From Heyndrickxia camelliae (GTDB lineage: Bacteria > Bacillota > Bacilli > Bacillales > Bacillaceae_C): DNA of 64,000 nt. Positions 34,881-44,204 of this stretch are shown piece after piece. Both the position numbers and the translations under genes were made by a program. The stretch's first letter is position 1; each line of letters opens with the position of its first letter. Under the pieces are notes generated by a model. That model was not told where the DNA came from, did no database searches, and was given only the letters and a program-made list of their open reading frames with translations. Location: contig NZ_PIQO01000007.1 of NCBI RefSeq assembly GCF_002844575.1, positions 62,001 through 126,000 of the forward strand, in the 5' to 3' direction.

Positions 34881-34919
34881 GCAAAAAAGCCATAGGAAAG
34901 TAAAATCCCATGGCTTTGC
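34881..34919 (-). promoter_or_regulatory. Attenuator hairpin 2 in the ABC-F leader
   Basis: Stem AGCCATGGGA/TCCTATGGCT (one G-U pair) followed by TTTTTT, 30 bases before the ABC-F start codon: an intrinsic terminator in the leader. Confidence 0.6.
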
Positions 34920-34944
34920 TTTTGGTCATGAACATATGAATAAA

Positions 34945-34974
34945 ACAAAAAAGGGAGAGCAAGAAGCCCTCCCC
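34945..34974 (-). promoter_or_regulatory. Attenuator hairpin 1 in the ABC-F leader
   Basis: Stem GGGAGGGC/GCTCTCCC followed by TTTTTTGTTTT. It lies between the leader peptide and the ABC-F gene and would stop transcription unless translation of the leader is disturbed. Confidence 0.65.
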
Positions 34975-35012
34975 AGTTACCAAGCTATTCCAAAGTGGTT
35001 ATAGAGATTTTC

Positions 35013-35147
35013 TTACCGTTTTTGTTTCCATATGCAATTGCTAAAAATGGGCATACTTATCCCGTTAATAGCTACAGCATGAAAAATCGCACGGCAAATA
35101 TATAGATGTTCCATCCATTGCCCGCGAACAAAAACAGCTTGATTCAT
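35013..35147 (-). CDS. Leader peptide of the ABC-F gene
   Basis: A 44-residue frame, MNQAVFVRGQWMEHLYICRA and on to WKQKR, with AAAGGTGGTG at good spacing before the ATG. It ends about 40 bases before attenuator hairpin 1. No domain is recognised. Position and the following terminators suggest ribosome stalling on this frame controls read-through into the ABC-F gene. It is longer than most known leader peptides of this class. Confidence 0.5.
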   Translation of the reverse strand: MNQAVFVRGQWMEHLYICRAIFHAVAINGISMPIFSNCIWKQKR

Positions 35148-35222
35148 CTCTATACACCACCTTTCATTTATGATAAATACTATTTTAATTTTTTTGAACA
35201 TTTTTTGCAAGGGCTTCCGTTA

Positions 35223-36191
35223 CTAAACATGTTGTAACAGTTGCTCTAATACTTTTTGCACTTTGTATCCATCTTTTAATGAAACTAGTTTTGCATCCTT
35301 CCCTTCCATTGACTTTATAATCTCCGAAATCAGATCCTGATGTTCATTATTTTCCGCTACTTCGATTGGAAAGACAGATTGTTCGTTTGTTTCACCTTCA
35401 AGCTGTCCCCAATTTTTTAATGCCAAAGTTCCTTTTTCTCCATATAATTTAAAGGATATTTCTTCTTTTCTGCCAATACCGCTTATACCATCAATCACTA
35501 CTGGAGTACCGTCCTCGAGGCGTAATTTGGCAATGACACCTGTCTCACATTGCTCAGGATTGTCTGGGTATTCGATAAAAGATTGTTCGTATGTAATCTC
35601 TCCAAACAAATCTTGCATTACTTGAATATAGTGAGGGGTAATTTCACGAATAAAGCCGCCTTGTTCTCTTCCTGCAATCCAAGGATTTTGCTGCCATGCC
35701 CGCGGCCACTGTGGGAAATGCATTGTTAATTCTACACGTTTTAAGCTTCCAATATTGCCTGATTTCCACTTTTCTTTAAATGTATGAACAGCATTGCTAT
35801 ATGGCAATGGAAAGTTCATTGCGTTTATTACATTTGCCCTTTCTACTGCCTCTGTCATTGCTTCCGCTTCTATTAAGGAATTAGCTAATGGTTTTTCACA
35901 TAAAATATGTTTTCCAGCCTTTGCAGCTTCCACTACGATTGGATGATGAAATTTAGGTGGTACTGCGATATATACAAGATCAATAGAAGCATCTGAGATT
36001 AATTTCTGGTAATTTGTATATATCTTTACACTGTCTAGCTTTTCTTGTAATTCTTTTATTCGTTTTGTATTAGTATCGCAAATTGCCGCTACAACTGTTT
36101 GCGGATGCTTAACAAATTGCCATAAGAGCCTCTCACCTACAGCTCCCAGACCAACAATTCCAACGTTCACTAATGAATCAGTTTTTCCCAT
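35223..36191 (-). CDS. Gfo/Idh/MocA family oxidoreductase
   Basis: A 322-residue NAD(P)-dependent dehydrogenase of sugars or inositols. The Rossmann motif is 'VGIVGLGAVGERLLWQF' at the start, 'YIAVPPKFHHPIVVEAAKAG' near residue 70 and the family signature 'HILCEKPLANSLIEAEAM' with catalytic Lys near 95; 'REITPHYIQVMQDLFG' carries the usual His. I chose ATG 36191, preceded by GGAGGTG; the frame extends upstream to 36239 without a binding site. It follows an ECF sigma gene on the same strand, with about 50 bases between, so they may be co-transcribed. Confidence 0.85.
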   Translation of the reverse strand: MGKTDSLVNVGIVGLGAVGERLLWQFVKHPQTVVAAICDTNTKRIKELQEKLDSVKIYTNYQKLISDASIDLVYIAVPPKFHHPIVVEAAKAGKHILCEKPLANSLIEAEAMTEAVERANVINAMNFPLPYSNAVHTFKEKWKSGNIGSLKRVELTMHFPQWPRAWQQNPWIAGREQGGFIREITPHYIQVMQDLFGEITYEQSFIEYPDNPEQCETGVIAKLRLEDGTPVVIDGISGIGRKEEISFKLYGEKGTLALKNWGQLEGETNEQSVFPIEVAENNEHQDLISEIIKSMEGKDAKLVSLKDGYKVQKVLEQLLQHV

Positions 36192-36244
36192 TATTGCACC
36201 TCCTGCTTCTATTATTATCTGACTTTTTAAAAAGGTCAATTTCT

Positions 36245-36775
36245 TTAGTGAATACTGGCAACCTTTCCTTTCAGTTTTTCCTTTCCACGTCTTAAATGCG
36301 TTTTTACGGTGGACATGGGCAACTCACTATTCTGTGAAATATCCATGATTGTAAAATCATGAAAATAATAGAGTAAAATCGGATTTTTATAACGATTTGG
36401 CAGCTCATTTATCTTTTTCATTAATTCTTCATGAAGACAATTTTCCATTACTGTATCTTCTGTTTCATCGTGCAGGGTAACCTCATTCATTTGCATGGAT
36501 GCCTGTGTTAAATACCGTTTCCTTACATTCTCTTTTTTCCACTCATCCTTGCATTTATTCTGTGCAATTTTATAAATCCAGTTTTTCAAAGACGCTCTTT
36601 TTTCAAAAGATTTATAATGTATAAAAGCGGATAATAACGTTTCTTGGTAGATATCTTCCGACAACTCCCAATGCTTCATAATAGAATATATATAATGAAG
36701 AAGCGCTTTACCGTGTAATTCAATAAATTCCTCTAAATCTATTTCATTATTTTGTTTATAATTAACAGCCATCAT
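36245..36775 (-). CDS. ECF-type RNA polymerase sigma factor
   Basis: A 176-residue group IV sigma factor. Region 2 reads 'ALLHYIYSIMKHWELSEDIY' followed by 'SAFIHYKSFEKRASLKNWIY'. Region 4 is 'INELPNRYKNPILLYYFHDF' with the helix-turn-helix 'ISQNSELPMSTVKTHLRRGK'. No anti-sigma gene is adjacent, because the next gene downstream is a soluble oxidoreductase. Two successive ATG codons (36775, 36772) are possible starts. Confidence 0.85.
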   Translation of the reverse strand: MMAVNYKQNNEIDLEEFIELHGKALLHYIYSIMKHWELSEDIYQETLLSAFIHYKSFEKRASLKNWIYKIAQNKCKDEWKKENVRKRYLTQASMQMNEVTLHDETEDTVMENCLHEELMKKINELPNRYKNPILLYYFHDFTIMDISQNSELPMSTVKTHLRRGKEKLKGKVASIH

Positions 36776-37266
36776 GTTTCGTTCTCTCCTAATTTATTTA
36801 TATTTTTAAGGATATTTAGATGTAATATAAGTTATTTTACGTTAATCTCTATCCGTTCAAGCGCCTATCGAACTAAATGTATGGGCGAAGGCACTACTGC
36901 TAATAATTTTCATTATATGGATGGAAGCTTAAAATAGAAAAAAAAGATTCTTAAGTTTTCTTTAAGTTTTGCTTAGAAAATATTTAAGTGACTTTTTTTA
37001 CAAAATTCCTTTTCAAATAATAAACGTATTACAAATATGAAACCCTACAGACTATTTATGAATTTTACATTACCATCCACAAATTTTTTTATCATGAGGT
37101 GACAGGTGGAGTTTTACATAAGACTTAAGTCGTAGCTGCTAATGGATTCATTATTTGTCCCCAATATTTACTTCTATTTCAAAAAAAAATTACTTCAATA
37201 CTATGTATCTCTCAGATATAATTTTTTTATGCGGCAAAAATTAACGAAAAAAGGTGTAATTACTAT
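36776..37266. other. 490-base region between divergent ECF sigma and yfmM genes
   Basis: AT-rich, no gene or RNA family recognised. A TATAAT-like -10 (about 37214-37222) lies 45 bases before yfmM. A short AGGTGACAGGTGGAG stretch near 37096 resembles binding sites but leads to no frame, so a small leader for the ABC-F gene cannot be excluded. Confidence 0.45.
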
Positions 37267-38823
37267 ATGAGTATTTTATCTGTAAAAAATTTGAGCCATG
37301 GCTTTGGGGACCGTGCAATATTTAATGATGTTTCCTTTCGCCTTCTGAAAGGTGAGCATATCGGTCTAGTTGGTGCAAATGGAGAAGGAAAATCAACCTT
37401 TATGAATATTGTGACCGGGAAACTTCAGCCTGATGAAGGCAAGGTGGAATGGGCGAAAAAAGTACGTGTTGGTTATCTCGACCAGCATGCCGTCCTGCAA
37501 AAAGGAATGACGATTCGTGACGCTTTAAAAGGTGCTTTTCAATACCTATTTGACCTTGAGACGGAAATGAATAATTTGTATGCAAAAATGGCAGATGTGA
37601 CTCCGGAAGAGCTTGAATTATTGCTTGAGGATGTTGGAAATATTCAAGAAACCTTAACGAATAATGATTTCTATATCATTGATGCTAAGGTAGAAGAGGT
37701 TGCCCGCGGCCTCGGGTTAGATGATATCGGTCTAGAACGTGACGTTCAGGATTTAAGTGGCGGACAAAGAACGAAAATTCTGTTGGCTAAACTGCTTTTG
37801 GAAAAACCCGACATTCTACTATTGGACGAACCGACAAACTATCTAGATGAAAAACATATTGAATGGTTAAAACGATATCTATTGGAATACGAGAATGCCT
37901 TTATCCTTATTTCCCACGATATACCGTTTTTAAATAGTGTGATCAATATTATTTACCATATGGAAAATCAAGAGCTAAACCGATATGTTGGAGATTATAA
38001 TGATTTTCTTAAGGTTCACGAAATGAAGAAACAACAGCTTGAAGCGGCTTATAAGAAGCAGCAGCAAGAAATTTCTGAGCTTAAGGACTTTGTTGCTAGG
38101 AACAAGGCAAGGGTATCAACCCGTAATATGGCAATGTCTCGTCAGAAGAAACTCGATAAAATGGAAATGATTGAACTGGCAGCCGAAAAGCCAAAACCCG
38201 AATTTCATTTTAAAGAAGCCAGAACATCCGGGAAGCTTATTTTTGAAACAACAGACTTGGTAATTGGCTACGAAGAGGCTCTTTCAAAGCCACTTAACTT
38301 AAGAATGGAACGCGGACAAAAAATAGCGTTAGTCGGTGCAAATGGGATAGGAAAAACTACCTTACTAAAAAGTATTTTAGGTGAAATTAAACCGATTTCC
38401 GGATCTGTACAACTCGGGGACTATTTATATACCGGCTATTTTGAACAAGAAATAAAACAGGCAAACTATAACACTTGTATCGAAGATGTTTGGAATGACT
38501 TCCCTTCCTTTACACAGTATGAAGTTCGTGCAGCACTGGCTAAATGCGGTTTGACTACCAAGCATATTGAGAGTAAGGTCGAAGTATTAAGCGGTGGCGA
38601 GAAAGCGAAGGTAAGACTTTGTAAGCTTATAAACAAAGAAACCAATATTCTAGTCCTAGATGAGCCAACCAATCATCTCGATGTCGATGCGAAGGATGAG
38701 TTAAAACGAGCACTAAAAGAATACAAGGGAAGTATTCTGCTCATCTGCCATGAACCTGAATTTTATCAAGATGTTGTCACTGATGTATGGAATTGTGAAT
38801 CATGGACGACGAAGGTATTCTAA
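37267..38823 (+). CDS. yfmM: ABC-F ATPase YfmM-like
   Basis: A 518-residue tandem ABC protein without membrane segments, of the translation-associated ABC-F group. Walker A motifs: 'GLVGANGEGKSTFMN' and 'ALVGANGIGKTTLLK'; signatures 'LSGGQRTKI' and 'LSGGEKAKV'; Walker B 'LLLDEPTNYLDE' and 'LVLDEPTNHLDVD'. The second H-loop is 'LLICHEPEFYQDV', as in B. subtilis YfmM, whose length is the same. It neighbours a YfmL-like helicase, as in B. subtilis. Likely role: resolving stalled ribosomes or assisting assembly. Confidence 0.85.
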   Translation: MSILSVKNLSHGFGDRAIFNDVSFRLLKGEHIGLVGANGEGKSTFMNIVTGKLQPDEGKVEWAKKVRVGYLDQHAVLQKGMTIRDALKGAFQYLFDLETEMNNLYAKMADVTPEELELLLEDVGNIQETLTNNDFYIIDAKVEEVARGLGLDDIGLERDVQDLSGGQRTKILLAKLLLEKPDILLLDEPTNYLDEKHIEWLKRYLLEYENAFILISHDIPFLNSVINIIYHMENQELNRYVGDYNDFLKVHEMKKQQLEAAYKKQQQEISELKDFVARNKARVSTRNMAMSRQKKLDKMEMIELAAEKPKPEFHFKEARTSGKLIFETTDLVIGYEEALSKPLNLRMERGQKIALVGANGIGKTTLLKSILGEIKPISGSVQLGDYLYTGYFEQEIKQANYNTCIEDVWNDFPSFTQYEVRAALAKCGLTTKHIESKVEVLSGGEKAKVRLCKLINKETNILVLDEPTNHLDVDAKDELKRALKEYKGSILLICHEPEFYQDVVTDVWNCESWTTKVF

Positions 38824-38844
38824 AAATAAATGCGTAATTGCCTT

Positions 38845-38870
38845 GCGGGTATAAGTACCCGCTTTTTTTT
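38845..38870 (+). terminator. Rho-independent terminator after yfmM
   Basis: GCGGGTA/TACCCGC stem with four-base loop and eight T. Confidence 0.9.
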
Positions 38871-39018
38871 ATTTTCTAAATAAACCCTTCTTTCTACCCT
38901 TGATCAAATTTTTTAACATTTTTGTATTCATTTAATTTTCCTTTTCCTGACATTTTTTTTGCATTCTACTATTATAAGCGAATATCATTTAACTTACATG
39001 ACACCAGAAGGTTTAACA

Positions 39019-39549
39019 ATGAATAAGCAATGGTTTATGGCTTTCGTGATTGCTCTTGTGGTGTGCTTACTTCAGCATGTTCTAATAGTGATTCTACTAA
39101 TTCAGGTGTAAAAATAGCGACAATAAAACGGATACAGCAACAAATGAAAATGCAGATTTTATGCAATTTTATATGAAGCTATAGATAATATTAACTCTGC
39201 TGACAAAGACATCAATGCATATGAATCGGTATTAGCAGCAGATCCTAAACCACCAGCAGATGAATTGGCAAATTTAAAACAAATAGCTGCCTTTTCAGCA
39301 CCAAATGTTATAGCTAATATTAAATAAGTAACGATTCCATCTGGATGAAAAGATAAGAACTCTGATCCTAAAGCGGTATTAAAGGATTTAGAAGATTCTT
39401 ATCAATTAAAAACAGACGATTTAAAAAAAGACCAACCAACATTAGATGCAGCTGCAGTAAAGCTGACTTCTGCAGACGATGCTTTAGGTACACTATTACA
39501 AAGTGTCGGTCTGACAAAAGCTAGTATAAATAATAATGTGAATTCATAA
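39019..39549 (+). pseudogene. Lipoprotein gene, frameshifted
   Basis: A decayed secreted lipoprotein. The start MNKQWFMAFVIALV leads into a signal peptide; after a one-base shift the lipobox 'LTSACSNSDST' appears, then an acidic/Ala-rich helical body ('LYDNINSADKDINAYESVLA', 'LANLKQIAAFSAPNVIANIK', 'DDLKKDQPTLDAAAVKLTSA') interrupted by at least two more shifts or stops. Ends at TAA 39549, followed by a terminator. I see at least three lesions, so it is not functional. Confidence 0.7.
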
Positions 39550-39560
39550 AAACACTAAAA

Positions 39561-39592
39561 AACAGCAATTCTTAAAGATTGCTGTTTTTTCT
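39561..39592 (+). terminator. Rho-independent terminator
   Basis: AACAGCAAT/ATTGCTGTT stem with TTTTTC. Confidence 0.75.
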
Positions 39593-39640
39593 TAAAAACG
39601 AATAATCGCTCCATGAAAGCTTCTGATTCCACGATAATTA

Positions 39641-40855
39641 CTAACTACGTTTATTCTTATTTCTTTGCTTGTAACCATGGAACTTCTTATCACTCTTACG
39701 AAAATCGCCTCTGTCCACTCCAATTTTGGCATCTTCTATTTTGCCACCAACTAGTACTTTTTGGTGAGGTTTCACATTTAATTCTCGACAAATTTGTTTA
39801 AGTTTTCTTTCTTCCCGTTCGGTTACAATCGATATTACCGTTCCAGATGAAGAACCTAGTCTTCCTGTCCGTCCTGAGCGATGAACAAATTGCGAGATGG
39901 TTTCCGGAAAATCATAATGAATAACATGCGTCAACCCAGGTAAGTCTAATCCCCTTGCCGCAACCTCCGTCACAAGCAGAAATTGGATTTCTCCTTGCTG
40001 AAATAATCTTATCGCTTTGGCACGTTCCTCTTTTTTTAAATCACTATGTAATTGCCCCACTGATACATCCTTATACTGAAGCTTTTCCACTAACACCGAA
40101 AGATTCCCAATATCTCGTACGAAAACTAGCGCTTGAAATGTACCTGCCACACTAATCTTCCTAAGTACATCCATTTTTTCACGTGCATCACATAAAAAAT
40201 ATTGATAATCTACACTTGGTGATTCTTTTTTCGTAATGTTAATAAGTTGCGGATTTTTCATCAACTCTGTTGCTCTTTGAACAGCTTCCGGAGAAATGGT
40301 AGCCGAAAATAAGATGAGCTGTCGGTCACTTAATGTAGCTTTGACGATTCCAGAAATAGCCTGTTTGTATTCCGGAAGCAATAATTGATCGCCCTCATCC
40401 AAGACAATCATCTTTACCTCATGCATTTTCAACTTTTTTTGCATCATTAGTTCGTATATCCGTCCTGGGGTGCCTACGACAACTTGCGGACGTTTTTTTA
40501 ATTTTTCAAGCTGGCGTTTTAAGTTGGCGCCACCTATGAAGGATGCCGCTAATATTTGAGTTCCCTCCGACCACTTTTGAATTTCTTGCAGGATTTGCAT
40601 GACTAATTCACGGGAAGGAGCTAATATAACCGCTTGAACTCCTTGGTTATCTGCATTAATTCGTTGCAGCAAAGGCAGTAAATAAGCAAGGGTTTTTCCA
40701 GTCCCGGTTGGGGAACTAGCAATAATATCCCTTCCTTCTAAAATAAGTGGCATCGCTTCTGATTGAACTGCTGTCGGGTTATCAAATCCTGCCTTTTCCC
40801 AATTTTCTTGTATAAAAGATTGATATGACTCTAATATAGATATTCCGTTCAACAC
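39641..40855 (-). CDS. yfmL: DEAD-box RNA helicase, YfmL-like
   Basis: A 404-residue ATP-dependent RNA helicase. Motifs in order: Q motif 'GFDNPTAVQSEAMPLIL', I 'SSPTGTGKT', Ia 'LAPSRELVMQI', II 'VLDEGD' (Gly in place of the usual Ala of DEAD), III 'LFSATIS', V 'TEVAARGLDLPGL' and VI 'HRSGRTGRLG', then a short basic tail. B. subtilis YfmL acts in 50S subunit assembly. GTG start at 40855 with AAAAGGAG at ideal spacing. Confidence 0.85.
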   Translation of the reverse strand: MLNGISILESYQSFIQENWEKAGFDNPTAVQSEAMPLILEGRDIIASSPTGTGKTLAYLLPLLQRINADNQGVQAVILAPSRELVMQILQEIQKWSEGTQILAASFIGGANLKRQLEKLKKRPQVVVGTPGRIYELMMQKKLKMHEVKMIVLDEGDQLLLPEYKQAISGIVKATLSDRQLILFSATISPEAVQRATELMKNPQLINITKKESPSVDYQYFLCDAREKMDVLRKISVAGTFQALVFVRDIGNLSVLVEKLQYKDVSVGQLHSDLKKEERAKAIRLFQQGEIQFLLVTEVAARGLDLPGLTHVIHYDFPETISQFVHRSGRTGRLGSSSGTVISIVTEREERKLKQICRELNVKPHQKVLVGGKIEDAKIGVDRGDFRKSDKKFHGYKQRNKNKRS

Positions 40856-40918
40856 GCTGACTCCTTTTGTTTAAAAACTTAATATGCTTAATCATACACT
40901 AATGTTCCAAGGCAATAC

Positions 40919-40965
40919 AAACCCCTGACCAAATGAAATGCGTGCTGAAGATGATCAGGGGTTTA
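40919..40965 (-). terminator. Hairpin after the amidase gene
   Basis: AAACCCCTGA/TCAGGGGTTT arms with a 26-base loop; weak T-run. Confidence 0.55.
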
Positions 40966-40973
40966 AAAAATAT

Positions 40974-42464
40974 TTATTTAGTTTCTACAACCGTTTTAAA
41001 TACTGGAGCTTTTCTAACTCTTGTTGCTTGTTCAAATGCATAAGCTAATTTTATCAGAGTAGGTTCACTGTATGCGGTCCCCGTAAAGGTTATACTCACT
41101 GGTTCCCCATCTTTTGTATAGCCTGCAGGCACTGTTATAGATGGATAGCCTGCTTTTGCACCGATACTTGCACCGAAAAACTGCGGAAAAATAATAGCTT
41201 CCACCTTATTCTCTTTTAATGCGTAATCAATGCCTTGTTCTCGCGATAAATAAATGTCCTGTTCCAAAGCTTGAATATACTTCAATTCTGTCAATGTTCC
41301 GCTGGTTGCCTCTGCCTCTTCCAAAACGGTTTGTCCATGCTTTAACATTTTTTCAGGGTCTTTCTTATTAAACTCTATTAACTCTTTTAAAGAATGAACA
41401 GGTAGACTAGTATCCACTTTGCGTAAATAAGCGTTTAAATCTGTCTTGAATTCATAGGTTAGTACGTCATAACTCCATTTTGTCTTAGCAGATGGGATAG
41501 AAACATCAGAAAGAATTGCTCCACATTCTTCCACATGTTTCAAAGCATTCTCGACGACTGCTAACTTTTCCTCATTTAAATGGTCAAAATAAACGTCTCT
41601 GGCAACTCCAAGTCGAACACCTTGTAAGCCATCCTTTTTCAGGAATTTCTTAAAATCAACATCATTTAATTCCATATTGGTAGAGGTAGCCGGATCATCT
41701 GCATCTTGCCTTGTTAAAGCTGACAGCAATATGGCAGCATCCTGTACTGTTCTTGTCATTGGACCAGCTGTATCTTGGCTATACGAGATTGGAATAATGC
41801 CACTTCTGCTTATTAGCCCCACAGTAGGTTTTATCCCAACTAGTGAATTTTGAGTCGCGGGATTTAAAATTGATCCGGATGTTTCCGTACCGATAGCAGC
41901 CGCTGCAAAGTTTGAGGCAATCGCCGCCCCCGATCCTGAACTGGAGCCTCCAACATCAAACACTCCAGGACCATATGGATTTAACACTTGTCCGCCTCTG
42001 GAGCTGTATCCGCTCGGCATATTATCTGCCATAAAATTTGCCCACTCTGTCATATTCGTTTTGCCAAGAATAACGGCACCTGCTTCTCTGAGCTGCTTTG
42101 CCACAAAGGAATCCATCGATGCTACAGAGTCTGCTAATGCCAGTGAGCCCGCACTCGTATGCATTTTATCATGTGTGTCAATATTATCCTTAATGAGAAC
42201 AGGAATACCATGAAGTGGTCCCCTTGAACCCTTCTGCTTTCTTTCAGCATCCAAACCTGCCGCAATCTGCACCGCATCAGGATTCACTTCCAGAATCGAA
42301 TTAATGCGCGGTCCCAACTTGTCCAGTTGTGCGATTCGCTGTAAATACATTAATACAAGTTCTTGAGAGGTTAATTCTCCACTCTCCATTTTATTCTGCA
42401 TATCGGAAATCGTTGCTTCTACAAGCCATTCCTGCTGTAATCTTTCTAATTTTGGATTTTCCAT
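40974..42464 (-). CDS. Amidase signature family protein
   Basis: A 496-residue amidase that hydrolyses a carboxylic amide. The Ser-Ser-Lys triad is visible: Lys in 'IPVLIKDNIDT' (about residue 90), cis-Ser and nucleophile Ser in 'DVGGSSSGSGAAIA' and 'TETSGSILNPA', the second being the nucleophile segment. It is the stand-alone type, not GatA: there is no gatCB nearby, and the C-terminal half resembles the secreted/catabolic amidases. AAAAGGGGAA precedes the ATG. No signal peptide. Substrate unknown. Confidence 0.85.
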   Translation of the reverse strand: MENPKLERLQQEWLVEATISDMQNKMESGELTSQELVLMYLQRIAQLDKLGPRINSILEVNPDAVQIAAGLDAERKQKGSRGPLHGIPVLIKDNIDTHDKMHTSAGSLALADSVASMDSFVAKQLREAGAVILGKTNMTEWANFMADNMPSGYSSRGGQVLNPYGPGVFDVGGSSSGSGAAIASNFAAAAIGTETSGSILNPATQNSLVGIKPTVGLISRSGIIPISYSQDTAGPMTRTVQDAAILLSALTRQDADDPATSTNMELNDVDFKKFLKKDGLQGVRLGVARDVYFDHLNEEKLAVVENALKHVEECGAILSDVSIPSAKTKWSYDVLTYEFKTDLNAYLRKVDTSLPVHSLKELIEFNKKDPEKMLKHGQTVLEEAEATSGTLTELKYIQALEQDIYLSREQGIDYALKENKVEAIIFPQFFGASIGAKAGYPSITVPAGYTKDGEPVSITFTGTAYSEPTLIKLAYAFEQATRVRKAPVFKTVVETK

Positions 42465-42818
42465 TATTCTTTTCCCCTTTTGGTTTTGTTCTTATTAATA
42501 TTCTGGGTCGGGGATGAAAAATCCTTTTAAAAATATCTACCCAATGAATAAACTATGGGTCTCTAACCAATACATGATATGAATCTAGTATTCCATCAGT
42601 CTTGATGTTAAGACTATCGGACAAAAAAATGGCATAGTTTACAATCCCCTTACGACAAACATCTCTAATGTCTATTTGCGGATTTTTATAGGGTTAGGGG
42701 AATGGTTTAGTCCAAGATGCTTCATGATACGTATACATGTAGTACAAATGAGTGTGAGAGACTCTTACCTTTTACCGGGAAAAAACCACTTAGTCTCAAT
42801 TTGAAAAGAGGTGAATGA
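42465..42818. other. Divergent promoter region, amidase / ArsB-like permease
   Basis: About 350 bases without a gene. I looked for a riboswitch (Mn, Mg, T-box types) upstream of the permease and found no convincing match. A ribosome binding site AGAGGTGAAT stands before the permease. Confidence 0.45.
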
Positions 42819-44168
42819 ATGACCTTAACAACTGGATTCTTCACCATACTCATTTTCTTATTTACTATAGGATTAATCATCTGGAGGCCAAGAGGATTAA
42901 ATGAAGCTGTTCCAGCAGCAATAGGGGCAGTAACCCTCATTTTAATAGGCAGTGTATCCTTCCATGATTTAATAGAAATAAGTTCCAAGGTTACTGAGGC
43001 TGCGATTACAATCATTGCTACAATGGTTATGGCCATTGCACTTGAGAGCTTTGGATTCTTCCATTGGGCTGCTACCAGGCTACTTTACATTGCAAAGGGG
43101 TCGGGAAAAAAATTATATTGGCTAACCAATTTATTATGTTTCTTTATGACAATTGTTTTTAATAATGACGGAAGCATTCTGATTACCACCCCAATCTTGT
43201 TATTACTGCTAAGGCAACTAAGTTTAAAGAAACATCAGATGCTTCCGTATTTAATCAGTGGAGCTATTATTGCAACGGCATCAAGTGCACCCATTGGGGT
43301 AAGCAATATTGTCAATTTAATATCGTTAAAAATTATCGGCATGAGCCTTTACCAACAAACAGCTATGATGTTCGTTCCAAGCGTACTGGGGTTAATCTTC
43401 CTAGCTGGACTTTTGTATCTAGTTTTCTCAAAGGAAATTCCTGATAGATTGCCACCCGTAACAGAGCATATTTTAGGGATTGGAAGATACCATCCCCTTA
43501 AGCCAAAACCAAACCAGGATCTTATAAAAAAACAAACAAGAATTATGGTATATGTCATCCTCTTTATTCTTTGTATGAGAATTCTATTATTCTTAGCATC
43601 CTTTATTGGAATCCCAATTGCGTACGTCGCTATCACAGGTTCTATTGGAATCCTTGCGTGGAGGTATTTTTACCTTAAATTAAGTGCCGTTGATATTATA
43701 AAAAAAGCCCCTTGGCATATTTTCGTATTTGCCTATTCGATGTATGTCATTGTCTATGGTCTGCATAACATCGGATTAACCAAAATCCTCGTGAAAGGCA
43801 TAGAACCCATATTATCCAGCAGCCTCTTATCCGCAAATCTTACAATGGGCATTCTTCTTACCATACTATCTAATATTTTCAATAATCATCCTGCTTTAAT
43901 GATTGGGACCATATCATTATCTGAAATGCAGCTCGACCCTATCACCATGAAAGCAATTTATTTATCCACTATTATAGGAAGTGATATCGGTTCTTTACTA
44001 TTACCTGTTGGAACATTAGCAACGCTTTTATGGTTAAACTCCTTAAGGCAACAAAAATTTAAAATAAAATGGCTCGATTATATCCGAGTTTCTGTGGTTG
44101 TGATTCCTCCTACTATCATCTTTACATTAATTTGCCTCTATGTATGGATAAGACTTATATTTATATAA
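42819..44168 (+). CDS. ArsB/NhaD-type ion permease (YdfA-like)
   Basis: A 449-residue membrane protein with about eleven helices, of the ion transporter superfamily that holds ArsB arsenite pumps, NhaD antiporters and citrate carriers. The two inverted re-entrant motifs are visible: 'FNNDGSILITTPILLLLLRQ' (about residue 108) and 'FNNHPALMIG' (about 350), where ArsB proteins have FANDGAALI and NNLP. No arsR or arsC is near, so arsenite as substrate is doubtful; an Na+/H+ or anion exporter is as likely. AAAGAGGTGA precedes the ATG. Confidence 0.78.
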   Translation: MTLTTGFFTILIFLFTIGLIIWRPRGLNEAVPAAIGAVTLILIGSVSFHDLIEISSKVTEAAITIIATMVMAIALESFGFFHWAATRLLYIAKGSGKKLYWLTNLLCFFMTIVFNNDGSILITTPILLLLLRQLSLKKHQMLPYLISGAIIATASSAPIGVSNIVNLISLKIIGMSLYQQTAMMFVPSVLGLIFLAGLLYLVFSKEIPDRLPPVTEHILGIGRYHPLKPKPNQDLIKKQTRIMVYVILFILCMRILLFLASFIGIPIAYVAITGSIGILAWRYFYLKLSAVDIIKKAPWHIFVFAYSMYVIVYGLHNIGLTKILVKGIEPILSSSLLSANLTMGILLTILSNIFNNHPALMIGTISLSEMQLDPITMKAIYLSTIIGSDIGSLLLPVGTLATLLWLNSLRQQKFKIKWLDYIRVSVVVIPPTIIFTLICLYVWIRLIFI

Positions 44169-44200
44169 AAAACCAATGATTACGAATCATTGGTTTTTTC
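44168..44200. terminator. Bidirectional terminator
   Basis: AAAACCAATGAT/ATCATTGGTTTT stem with T-runs on both sides, between convergent permease and cotSA genes. Confidence 0.85.
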
Positions 44201-44204
44201 ATTT

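Noticed and set aside
42465-42818. Possible riboswitch before the ArsB-like permease
   Set aside because: I looked for Mn, Mg and T-box signatures and found no matching conserved blocks.
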